From NCBI GenBank assembly GCA_964464175.1, contig CAYXFD010000037.1, positions 1-13,903 of the forward strand: a DNA stretch of 13,903 nt, in the 5' to 3' direction. Positions 7,130-13,903 of this stretch are shown piece by piece. This stretch comes from CAYXFD01 sp964464175 (GTDB lineage: Bacteria > Cloacimonadota > Cloacimonadia > Cloacimonadales > JAJBBL01). Each line of letters begins with the position of its first letter. The first letter of the stretch is position 1. The translations under genes were made by a program, and so were the position numbers. Under the pieces are notes generated by a model that searched no databases, was not told where the DNA came from, and saw nothing but the letters and a program-made list of their open reading frames with translations.

Positions 7130-9233
7130 TGTAGTGAGTAGTTTGCAGTTGATAAACGGAAACGATGATTATGTATATAACACTATCATAGATGGTAACC
7201 AGACAGGAAATGCGGTAAGATTTATCAATAACGAAACAGCTGATACAATATTCAGAGGTTTTACTATTCAAAATAGTTTGTCAAGAGGTATATGGATTGT
7301 AGATTCATCTCCTACACTAAGAAATTTGATAGTGAAGGGTAATTCTGGTGGAGGGATACTTTTTGCAGCATCTAACTCTTTTCTGGCTAACCTCGTAATT
7401 ACTGAAAATCATTCTGCATGGTATGGTGGCGGAATATCAATCTCCGGAGATTCCGGGATCACTTTTTGCAGTGAGAACAAGTGCAATATCTATAACAATA
7501 CGGGATCTTTTGCTGCTGACATAGGGGTGCATCCCTATCAATCGGTGGCAGTTCATGTAATAGTAGATACTTTCAGTGTCATTGACCCCGACTGGAACTT
7601 TGTCTCCCAAACCCCTTATTTGGAGCTAAGTATAGATAACCAGTGGCTGCAGCAGGTGGAAAGCGATCTCTATGTCTCACCCGATGGTGACGATAACAAT
7701 AGCGGTTTGAGTGAAACCGAACCATTAAGGTCGATCCAATGGGCATTAACGCAGATCAAGGCAGACAGTCTTAACCCCCGTACTATCCATCTTGCACCCG
7801 GTATCTACTCTCCGGTAGCGAATGATCAGCTTTTCCCTCTCAATATGCGATCTTATGTCACCCTGCAAGGAGCGGGCAGAGACCAGACCTTTCTGGAAGA
7901 GCCTGTTTATGACGATCCCTCTAATCCGACATCAATATTCTTTGCTACCGGTGTAACCGGTATCGGTATCAAGGATATGACAATCAGAAATGCCGGTGTA
8001 ATAGGGGGTAATTTCAGACCGGCTATCTGGAATCATGAGCTTTTTGCTCCCGGAATAAAGATAGATGCCGAGATCTCCGGCATACGAATAGAGAACTGCA
8101 TAAATGCAGGCTTGTACCATGCCACAAACGGTAATATTACAATTGAAGACAGCGAGTTTATCAATAATTTCGGTATGCACATGTTGAAAATTTTTGGAAG
8201 AGGTACTGATCCTTCAGAGTATGGGGACGTAGTGATGAATAATCTGGTGGTTACCGGTAACCGACCGGATTATTCATTTGAAGGAGCAGGTAATGCCAGA
8301 GTATCGGCAAGTTACATTAGAAATGCCCATATCTCGAATTCACTTTTTGCTAACAACTTGTTGCATTGCGGTGATCTAGGACCCACGTCCTATGTTAGCC
8401 TTTCACCTAGCAACACGTTTACATTTTCTAACAATATCATTGCCTTTAACAATACAATAGGATTCATCCCCGGAGGAAGTTTTTATCTCGGTTATGGAGC
8501 GACAGTTAATATAGTGAATAGCATATTTTACGGTAATAACCAGTATCAATTTCTAACTTATTCAAACGACATGCAACCAACAACGGTGAATATATCCCAC
8601 AGCCTGATCGAGGGGGGAACCAATCCTTCTATTTTGCACGTCGCTGGAGGTGGCACATACGGAGTAAATATTCATTGGGGAGAAGGGATCATAGATTCAC
8701 CTCCAATGTTCTTTGGAGAGGTAGCAGGAGGCGGAGATTTAAACGACAAATTGTTCTATCAATCTTCTCCCTTATCTCCCGGTATCGATGCCGGGACACC
8801 CGATATTTCGGGATTAAATCTCCCCCCTTATGACCTTCTTTACAACAAGCGTATCTGGGACGGTCTCGGTGACGGAATGGAGGTCATTGATATCGGCTGT
8901 TTTGAGTATAATGCCCCGGAATATCTGAGTACAGATGATTATCTAATCCCAACTCCCCTGACCCTAAGCCTCAGGAACTACCCAAACCCCTTCAATCCGG
9001 AAACGACGATCCTCTTTTTTCTTCCTTACCCGGGCAGGGTAAGATTAGACATCTTCAATGTCAGAGGTCAGAGAATCATTACCCTCCTTGAAGGGCATAG
9101 AGATCCGGGAGAACACCGGGTAGTCTGGGACGGCAGAGACGAGCGAGGTAACCGGGTCAGCAGCGGAATCTATTTCTATCGTATCAAAGCAGGAGAATTG
9201 ACTGAACAGAAGAAGATGATTCTCTTGAAATAG
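6915..9233 (+). CDS. Secreted double beta-helix protein with type IX sorting domain (gene A)
   Basis: The product has 772 residues. The start follows a modest GGGAG site (6901-6905); ATG 6918 is an equally possible start. A signal peptide (cleavage likely after HSFLSA) leads to the helix cap EIKQDGTGDFFHIQDG and DTVLVYPGIYYENI. First helix domain: about 30-240, with short N-x-I/GGGI turns. A second entry, DLYVSPDGDDNNSG from about 251 with PLRSIQWALTQI, resembles the DUF1565-type beta-helix start. The second helix domain runs to about 665 and ends with IDIGCFEY. The last 85 residues (NYPNPFNPET from 688) are the type IX sorting tail. The tail is hybrid: its first half resembles the SBBP protein's tail, and its last 97 nearly terminal bases (9124-9220) are identical to gene P's. 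No catalytic motif is seen. Blocks 6889-7129 and 7450-8140 are identical to gene B, whereas 7130-7449 and most of 8141-8781 differ strongly. Confidence 0.85.
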   Translation: MMNLNIITRAALPVIILLIHSFLSAIIWEIKQDGTGDFFHIQDGINAAAEGDTVLVYPGIYYENIDFSGKDIVVSSLQLINGNDDYVYNTIIDGNQTGNAVRFINNETADTIFRGFTIQNSLSRGIWIVDSSPTLRNLIVKGNSGGGILFAASNSFLANLVITENHSAWYGGGISISGDSGITFCSENKCNIYNNTGSFAADIGVHPYQSVAVHVIVDTFSVIDPDWNFVSQTPYLELSIDNQWLQQVESDLYVSPDGDDNNSGLSETEPLRSIQWALTQIKADSLNPRTIHLAPGIYSPVANDQLFPLNMRSYVTLQGAGRDQTFLEEPVYDDPSNPTSIFFATGVTGIGIKDMTIRNAGVIGGNFRPAIWNHELFAPGIKIDAEISGIRIENCINAGLYHATNGNITIEDSEFINNFGMHMLKIFGRGTDPSEYGDVVMNNLVVTGNRPDYSFEGAGNARVSASYIRNAHISNSLFANNLLHCGDLGPTSYVSLSPSNTFTFSNNIIAFNNTIGFIPGGSFYLGYGATVNIVNSIFYGNNQYQFLTYSNDMQPTTVNISHSLIEGGTNPSILHVAGGGTYGVNIHWGEGIIDSPPMFFGEVAGGGDLNDKLFYQSSPLSPGIDAGTPDISGLNLPPYDLLYNKRIWDGLGDGMEVIDIGCFEYNAPEYLSTDDYLIPTPLTLSLRNYPNPFNPETTILFFLPYPGRVRLDIFNVRGQRIITLLEGHRDPGEHRVVWDGRDERGNRVSSGIYFYRIKAGELTEQKKMILLK
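7450..8140 (+). repeat. 691-bp block identical between A and B (partner 9993-10683)
   Basis: No difference was found by eye over 691 bp (offset 2543), covering the end of the first helix and the entry of the second. The flanking blocks differ strongly, including synonymous sites, so recent gene conversion explains it better than protein-level selection. Confidence 0.8.
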
Positions 9234-9255
9234 ATTAACCGTTCAGAAAAGAATT

Positions 9256-9412
9256 CGGGGTCTTGTTATGACAATCATAAAGGATGTAGAGGGTAATAGA
9301 TGAGATTTATACCCCTCAGTTCCGGTCTTGATCCGAGGAGGGCAGGTGAGAGTTCGGAGATAATGAAACATCCGCCGGCTATGGGTGTGAGATGTCCGTC
9401 GGCAAGACCCCG
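9256..9412 (+). ncRNA. Structured intercistronic RNA element, copy R2 (before gene B)
   Basis: This 157-nt copy has the same outer stem (CGGGGTCTT 9256-9264 with AAGACCCCG 9404-9412) and GGATGT/ACATCC (9282-9287 with 9368-9373). The leader hairpin is remade with other bases: GAGGG-TA (9289-9295) against TA-C-CCCTC (9310-9317), one C bulged. In the next stem, C-G pairs become T-G and G-T wobbles (9320-9325 with 9354-9359), so pairing is kept. The last helix is GCCG/CGGC with ATGG/CCGT, again a wobble in place of a pair. The loop GTGTGAGATGT and the motif GAGGAGGGCAGGTGAGAG are unchanged. One base is missing in the bulge of the last helix, which is tolerable for RNA but breaks the reading frame. 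This is the most diverged of the three copies. Confidence 0.6.
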
Positions 9413-9443
9413 GTTTTTAAGTAACGGGAGTAATATTCAATGA
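9300..9443 (+). CDS. Putative leader peptide inside element R2 (47 aa, overlaps gene B start)
   Basis: ATG 9300, preceded by GAGGG, opens a 47-codon frame whose TGA (9441-9443) overlaps the ATG of gene B in an ATGA arrangement, the classic layout for translational coupling. Residues 7-18 read SSGLDPRRAGES, matching the R1 and R3 frames. After about residue 27 a one-base deletion shifts the frame and the sequence becomes unrelated (GVRCPSARPRF). The start codon is in the apical part of the R2 leader hairpin. Either a small leader peptide or a chance frame inside a structured RNA is possible. I favour the second for its C-terminal half. Confidence 0.25.
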   Translation: MRFIPLSSGLDPRRAGESSEIMKHPPAMGVRCPSARPRFLSNGSNIQ

Positions 9444-11776
9444 TGAACCTAAACATTATTACCAGAGCAGCATTGCCGGTTATCATTCTCCTGATACATA
9501 GCTTCCTCTCCGCTATCATCTGGGAGATAAAGCAGGACGGAACCGGAGATTTCTTTCATATTCAGGATGGGATCAATGCCGCCGCCGAAGGTGATACCGT
9601 TCTTGTCTATCCGGGGATCTACTATGAGAATATCGATTTTTCCGGAAAAGATATCGTAGTGAGTAGTTTACAGCTAATCACGGGAGATATGGGTATTATA
9701 CATAACACAATAATTGACGGTAATACTCCTATTTTTGACAACAATTCAGGCATTGTTGTTACAATAAACACCTATGAATCTGTAAAGGCTATTTTAAACG
9801 GTTTTGTTATTCAAAACGGCTTTGTCCGGGGCATCCTAATACGTAATTCATCACCAACACTAAGAAATTTGATAGTGAAGGGTAATCCTGGAGGAGGAAT
9901 AATCTTTTCTTCTTCAGATTCCTTTCTTGAAAATATAACAGTTACGGGGAATCATTGCGTATTTCATGGTGGCGGAATATCAATCTCCGGAAATTCCGGG
10001 ATCACTTTTTGCAGTGAGAACAAGTGCAATATCTATAACAATACGGGATCTTTTGCTGCTGACATAGGGGTGCATCCCTATCAATCGGTGGCAGTTCATG
10101 TAATAGTAGATACTTTCAGTGTCATTGACCCCGACTGGAACTTTGTCTCCCAAACCCCTTATTTGGAGCTAAGTATAGATAACCAGTGGCTGCAGCAGGT
10201 GGAAAGCGATCTCTATGTCTCACCCGATGGTGACGATAACAATAGCGGTTTGAGTGAAACCGAACCATTAAGGTCGATCCAATGGGCATTAACGCAGATC
10301 AAGGCAGACAGTCTTAACCCCCGTACTATCCATCTTGCACCCGGTATCTACTCTCCGGTAGCGAATGATCAGCTTTTCCCTCTCAATATGCGATCTTATG
10401 TCACCCTGCAAGGAGCGGGCAGAGACCAGACCTTTCTGGAAGAGCCTGTTTATGACGATCCCTCTAATCCGACATCAATATTCTTTGCTACCGGTGTAAC
10501 CGGTATCGGTATCAAGGATATGACAATCAGAAATGCCGGTGTAATAGGGGGTAATTTCAGACCGGCTATCTGGAATCATGAGCTTTTTGCTCCCGGAATA
10601 AAGATAGATGCCGAGATCTCCGGCATACGAATAGAGAACTGCATAAATGCAGGCTTGTACCATGCCACAAACGGTAATATTACTATTGAAGACAGCGAAT
10701 TTATCAATAATATCGGTATTTACATATTAAGGATTATCGGAAGAGGATTAGACCCTTCAGAGTATGGGGACGTAGTGATGAATAATCTGGTGGTTACCGG
10801 TAATCGACCGGATTATTCATTGGAATTGCACAGCAGCGCAAGAATAGCCGCAACAAGAGTAAGAAATCTTTCAATGACTAATTCTCTCATTGCCAATAAT
10901 TTATTGCGTTGTAGCGATATGGGACCAATATCACATGTCGGTTTTTCTCCGTCTAACGAACTTATATTCACAAATAATATAGTTGCCTTTAATCAAACTG
11001 TTGGAACTATTCCGGGAGGGGCTATGATTCTTTGTGGTGGGGCAACATTGAATATCCATAACAGTATCATCTACGGTAACGATGATTACCAATTCTTAAC
11101 ATCTCGCAACGACATTCAACCAACAACGGTCAATATATCCCATAGCCTGATCGAGGGTGGGACAAATCCTTCTATTTTGCACATTGCCGGGATCGGCTCT
11201 TATGGAGTAAATATCTACTGGGGAGAGGGGATCATAGACTCTCCGCCACTCTTTCTGGGAGAAGTGGAAGACGGTTATGATCTAAGTGATATGCTTTTTT
11301 TTCAGTCTTCTTCCTTTTCTCCCTGTATCGATGCCGGGACACCCGATATTTCGGGATTAAATCTCCCCCCTTATGACCTTCTTTTCAACAAGCGTATCTG
11401 GGACGGTCTCGGTGACGGAGAAGCGGTCATTGATATCGGCTGTTTTGAGTATAACGGCCCGGAATACCTGAGTACAGATGATCATCTAATCCCAACTCCC
11501 CTGACCCTAAACCTCAGGAACTACCCAAACCCTTTCAATCCGGAAACCGTAATAACTTACAATCTTCCTGATAACTCCCGGGTAGAGTTGATCATCTACA
11601 ACCTCAAAGGTCAGAGAGTCAAAAAGCTGGTTAATGAAGAACAGTCAGCAGGTATCAAAACCATTATCTGGGACGGCAGAGACGAGCGAGGTAACCGGGT
11701 CAGCAGCGGAATCTATTTCTATCGTATCAAAGCGGGAGAGTTGACTGAACAGAAGAAGATGATTCTTTTGAAATAG
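9440..11776 (+). CDS. Secreted double beta-helix protein with type IX sorting domain (gene B)
   Basis: The 778-residue paralogue of gene A has the same signal peptide, first-helix cap, second-helix entry (SDLYVSPDGDDNNSG) and exit (IDIGCFEY). The difference of six residues comes from an 18-bp net insertion in the first variable block (9655-9992; GIVVTINTYESV region). A second variable block (10684-11323) changes many solvent-side helix residues without indels. Between them 9993-10683 is identical to gene A by eye. The sorting tail (NYPNPFNPET from residue 694) is not gene A's. For 203 bp (11531-11733) it is identical to gene P's tail, reading LPDNSRVELIIYNLKGQRVK. The gene thus has a body like A and a tail like P. 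Expression probably depends on read-through from upstream or on element R2. Surface-exposed structural or adhesive protein is the best guess; no enzymatic motif is visible. Confidence 0.85.
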   Translation: MMNLNIITRAALPVIILLIHSFLSAIIWEIKQDGTGDFFHIQDGINAAAEGDTVLVYPGIYYENIDFSGKDIVVSSLQLITGDMGIIHNTIIDGNTPIFDNNSGIVVTINTYESVKAILNGFVIQNGFVRGILIRNSSPTLRNLIVKGNPGGGIIFSSSDSFLENITVTGNHCVFHGGGISISGNSGITFCSENKCNIYNNTGSFAADIGVHPYQSVAVHVIVDTFSVIDPDWNFVSQTPYLELSIDNQWLQQVESDLYVSPDGDDNNSGLSETEPLRSIQWALTQIKADSLNPRTIHLAPGIYSPVANDQLFPLNMRSYVTLQGAGRDQTFLEEPVYDDPSNPTSIFFATGVTGIGIKDMTIRNAGVIGGNFRPAIWNHELFAPGIKIDAEISGIRIENCINAGLYHATNGNITIEDSEFINNIGIYILRIIGRGLDPSEYGDVVMNNLVVTGNRPDYSLELHSSARIAATRVRNLSMTNSLIANNLLRCSDMGPISHVGFSPSNELIFTNNIVAFNQTVGTIPGGAMILCGGATLNIHNSIIYGNDDYQFLTSRNDIQPTTVNISHSLIEGGTNPSILHIAGIGSYGVNIYWGEGIIDSPPLFLGEVEDGYDLSDMLFFQSSSFSPCIDAGTPDISGLNLPPYDLLFNKRIWDGLGDGEAVIDIGCFEYNGPEYLSTDDHLIPTPLTLNLRNYPNPFNPETVITYNLPDNSRVELIIYNLKGQRVKKLVNEEQSAGIKTIIWDGRDERGNRVSSGIYFYRIKAGELTEQKKMILLK
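11531..11733 (+). repeat. 203-bp sorting-tail block in B identical to P (partner 6460-6662)
   Basis: The tract begins inside the NPFNP codons and covers most of the sorting domain (offset 5071). Gene A, lying between P and B, has a different sequence for the first part and matches P only for 97 bp (6596-6692 with 9124-9220). Confidence 0.8.
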
Positions 11777-11796
11777 ATTAACCGTTCAGAAAACAA

Positions 11797-11960
11797 TTCG
11801 GGGTCTTGTTTATGACGATCAAAAAGGATGTGGAGAGAGTAATAATGAAATTATTATCCCTCTCCTCCGGTCTTAATCTGAGGAGGGCAGGTGAGAGTCC
11901 GGAGATCAAGAAACATCCGCCGGTTTACGGGTGTGAGATGTCAGTCGGCAAGACCCCGAA
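11797..11960 (+). ncRNA. Structured intercistronic RNA element, copy R3 (before gene C)
   Basis: The outer stem is lengthened to 11 pairs (TTCGGGGTCTT 11797-11807 with AAGACCCCGAA 11950-11960). GGATGT/ACATCC pairs 11826-11831 with 11913-11918. The leader hairpin is much longer than in R1. GGAGAG/CTCTCC (11832-11837 with 11860-11865) and TAATAA/TTATTA (11840-11845 with 11851-11856) are joined by a small internal loop and capped by TGAAA, so bases on both arms changed together. CTCCGG/CCGGAG pairs 11865-11870 with 11899-11904, sharing base 11865. The motifs GAGGAGGGCAGGTGAGAG and GTGTGAGATGT are unchanged. ACGG faces CAGT in the last helix, one mismatch. The T-run after the element in R1 and R2 is replaced by AAATTTAAAC, so it is not a conserved intrinsic terminator. 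Confidence 0.6.
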
Positions 11961-11985
11961 ATTTAAACAAAGAGGGTACTATTCA
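11845..11985 (+). CDS. Putative leader frame in element R3, in frame with gene C
   Basis: ATG 11845 follows GGAGAG and opens a frame that has no stop before gene C. After 47 codons it continues in frame through ATG 11986. Its residues (SSGLNLRRAGESPE, KKHPPVYGCEM) match the R1 leader frame closely. If translated through, gene C would carry a 47-residue N-terminal extension (58 from ATG 11812), burying the signal peptide. I think the real start of C is 11986, because that gives a signal peptide like those of A and B and keeps their AGAGGG/GGGAG site. The extension may be a decayed leader ORF that lost its stop (TAA in R1 is CAA here, 11968-11970). Confidence 0.25.
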
Positions 11986-13903
11986 ATGATAAACAGAAAA
12001 GTTCTTTCCAGAACAGTTTTATCAGCCGTTCTTCTCCTGATACATAGCTTGCTATCCGCAATTATCTGGGAGATAAAGCAGGACGGAACCGGAGATTTCT
12101 TTCATATTCAGGATGGGATCAATGCCGCCGCCGAAGGTGATACCGTTCTTGTCTATCCGGGGATCTACTATGAAAACATAGATTTTTCCGGAAAAGATAT
12201 AGTAGTGAGCAGTTTACAGTTGATTAACGGAGATATGAGTTATATTCAAAGTACTATAATAGACGGCAGCTACTCAGGCAATGTAGTTAAGATTATTAGT
12301 AATGAAAGTGAGAATACCTTGCTGAACGGTTTTACAATCCGGAATGGAGTTGCTCAATATGGAGCGGGTGTCTGTGTTTTATATTCATCTCCCACGCTAA
12401 GAAACTTGCTAGTCACGAATAACAAGTCGAGTGGAATAGCATTTGGTAATTCAGGTTCTTTTGTTGAAAATGTGTCAATAATGGGGAATCATTCTTTCTC
12501 AATGGGTGGGGGAATAACTATCTCTGGGAATTCAAATCTCACATTCAGTTCAGAAAAGAAATGTAATATTTACAATAATACAGCCGGATCTGATGCTGAA
12601 ATAAGTATCCATCCTTATCAAACAACACCTGTTCATGTAATTGTAGATACCTTTACTGTATTCGATTCCGGCTGGAGTTTCGTGACCCAGTCACCATATC
12701 TGGAACTGAGTATAGATAAGCAGTGGCTGCAGCAGATAGAAAGCGATCTTTATGTCTCACCCTATGGTGACGATAATAATAGCGGATTAACAGCAGCAGA
12801 TCCATTGCGGAGTATCCAGTGGGCGTTAACGCAGATCAAGGCAGACAGCCTTAACCACCGAACAATACATCTTGCACCCGGAACATACTCACCAGCGGCT
12901 AATGACCAGCTTTTTCCTCTCAATATGCGGTCTTATGTAACTCTCAAAGGAGCCGGAAAGGATCACACTTTTCTTGAGGAGCCTATAGGCAGTACTCCCA
13001 CAAGACCTTCTGCAGTAATCTTTGCAATTGGGGTAACTGATATTACTATAAGAGATTTAACTATCAGAAACATTAACAATGATGGAATGGATCATATTGA
13101 TGCTATTACTATGCGAGAGCATCTTGCTCCCGGAGTCAAGATCAATGTTGAGTTTTCGGGATTTAGAATGACCGATTGCTACAGAGCAGTTTTTGGTTTT
13201 AGCTCGAATGGTAACTTAAGGATCGAAGACAGCGAATTTATTAATAATGCGGGACGTTTATTAAGAATATATAGCAGAGGTAACAATCCTGATGAATATG
13301 GTGATGTGTATTTAAACAACTTAATAATCATGGGTAATCAGCCAACGGTAGAGTATGGAGAAGGTTATTCTCCTAATCTAGTAATCCAACGGTTCAAAAA
13401 TATTCACATATCAAACTGTCTTGTAGTCAATAATATACATCACAGTACCTGGGCTCCAACAGCGTATGTCAGATTGATTCCCTATAACAACCTCACTTTT
13501 TCCAATAACATAATTGCTTACAATCAAACTATGGGAGATGTTCCCGGTGGAGCTTTTGCTTTGGAGGGTCCCGGAACCTTTGACATCAAAAACAGCATTA
13601 TCTATGGCAATGAGCAGTATGAGTACATCACTTACAAGAACAGTATCCGTCCTGCAACTGTTAATATCTCCCACAGCCTGATAGAGGGGGGAACCAATCC
13701 TTCTATTTTGCACGTCGCTGGAGGTGGCACATACGGAGTAAATATTCATTGGGGAGAAGGGATCATAGATTCACCTCCAATGTTCTTTGGAGAGGTAGCA
13801 GGAGGCGGAGATTTAAACGACAAATTGTTCTATCAATCTTCTCCCTTATCTCCCGGTATCGATGCCGGAACACCCGATATCTCGGGATTAAATCTTCCCC
13901 CTT
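11986..13903 (+). CDS. Secreted beta-helix protein, 3' end outside window (gene C)
   Basis: The frame is open to the window edge (639 codons and one base), so the sorting tail is not seen. The start ATG follows AGAGGG. A signal peptide (INRKVLSRTVLSAVLLLIHSLLSA) is followed by the same cap as A and B; 12064-12173 is identical to gene A over 110 bp. The second-helix entry reads DLYVSPYGDDNNSG. Most of the body is a diverged version of A and B (for example CVLYSSPTLRNLL, RTIHLAPGTYSPAAND). Then at 13684 the sequence switches abruptly to 185 bp identical to gene A (13684-13868), skipping gene B. The third member of the tandem array, it probably ends in the usual NPFNP tail beyond the window. Function as for A and B: exported, no catalytic motif seen. 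Confidence 0.82.
   Translation, partial: MINRKVLSRTVLSAVLLLIHSLLSAIIWEIKQDGTGDFFHIQDGINAAAEGDTVLVYPGIYYENIDFSGKDIVVSSLQLINGDMSYIQSTIIDGSYSGNVVKIISNESENTLLNGFTIRNGVAQYGAGVCVLYSSPTLRNLLVTNNKSSGIAFGNSGSFVENVSIMGNHSFSMGGGITISGNSNLTFSSEKKCNIYNNTAGSDAEISIHPYQTTPVHVIVDTFTVFDSGWSFVTQSPYLELSIDKQWLQQIESDLYVSPYGDDNNSGLTAADPLRSIQWALTQIKADSLNHRTIHLAPGTYSPAANDQLFPLNMRSYVTLKGAGKDHTFLEEPIGSTPTRPSAVIFAIGVTDITIRDLTIRNINNDGMDHIDAITMREHLAPGVKINVEFSGFRMTDCYRAVFGFSSNGNLRIEDSEFINNAGRLLRIYSRGNNPDEYGDVYLNNLIIMGNQPTVEYGEGYSPNLVIQRFKNIHISNCLVVNNIHHSTWAPTAYVRLIPYNNLTFSNNIIAYNQTMGDVPGGAFALEGPGTFDIKNSIIYGNEQYEYITYKNSIRPATVNISHSLIEGGTNPSILHVAGGGTYGVNIHWGEGIIDSPPMFFGEVAGGGDLNDKLFYQSSPLSPGIDAGTPDISGLNLPP
13684..13868 (+). 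repeat. 185-bp block in C identical to A (partner 8610-8794)
   Basis: The tract is identical and gap-free (offset 5074), bounded by C versus A differences at 13683 and 13869. Immediately upstream C and A differ at many positions, and the corresponding part of B (about 11153-11337) differs from both. Confidence 0.8.

Noticed and set aside
7130..7449. Diversity-generating retroelement variable region
   Set aside because: No reverse transcriptase or template repeat is present, changes are not limited to adenines, and the block contains indels.
6706..9439. Insertion sequence as the cause of the repeated units
   Set aside because: No transposase, no terminal inverted repeats at unit ends, and no target duplication visible.
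11812..11985. N-terminal extension of gene C as part of the mature gene
   Set aside because: It would bury the signal peptide, and paralogues A and B start at the equivalent of 11986. Kept only as a leader-frame finding.
4117..13903. Pectate lyase or pectinesterase activity of the beta-helix proteins
   Set aside because: The cap resembles those folds, but I could not identify the catalytic residues, and such caps are common on non-enzymatic surface proteins.

Overview
The window reads as a stretch of a bacterial chromosome from the FCB group, most likely Candidatus Cloacimonadota or a close relative. The reason is the C-terminal module on the secreted proteins: an Asn-Tyr-Pro-Asn-Pro-Phe-Asn-Pro opening followed by an Ig-like fold with GRDERG and SGIYFYRI/SGVYFYRI motifs. 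This is the type A sorting domain of type IX secretion (FlgD-Ig-like), common in those phyla. The lineage is an inference; there is no marker gene or rRNA here. All genes are on the + strand, and all appear to encode exported or surface proteins rather than enzymes.

Layout: 1-366 is non-coding with several short palindromes. A good sigma-70-type promoter (367-394) precedes a two-gene unit: a beta-propeller (SBBP-repeat) protein with a type IX sorting tail (459-2105), and a lipoprotein with two chitobiase-C-terminal-like domains plus RCC1-type repeats (2146-3531). A second promoter of the same architecture (3709-3736) precedes a roughly 370-nt structured leader. After it come four right-handed parallel beta-helix genes, called P (4117-6705), A (6915-9233), B (9440-11776) and C (11986 to beyond the window edge). 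I see no promoter or terminator between P, A, B and C, so they may be one transcript.

A, B and C are tandem paralogues with a repeat period of about 2.5 kb. They are mosaics: blocks identical over hundreds of bases (241 and 691 bp between A and B; 185 bp between A and C; 203 bp between the tails of P and B) alternate abruptly with strongly diverged blocks. This looks like repeated gene conversion or recombination among surface-protein genes.

The most interesting find is a 157-164 nt element present once before each of A, B and C (6728-6887, 9256-9412, 11797-11960). The three copies fold into the same closed multi-helix structure. A strong outer stem is kept in all three, the two long single-stranded motifs are nearly invariant, and one hairpin keeps its pairing although both arms have changed. 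In all three copies the Shine-Dalgarno-like purines of a small leader ORF lie in that hairpin's 5' arm, and its AUG lies in or at the edge of the loop. The leader ORF ends just before A, overlaps the start of B by four bases, and runs in frame into C. I do not recognise the element as a known RNA class. I propose it as a candidate intercistronic regulatory RNA for a surface-protein array.
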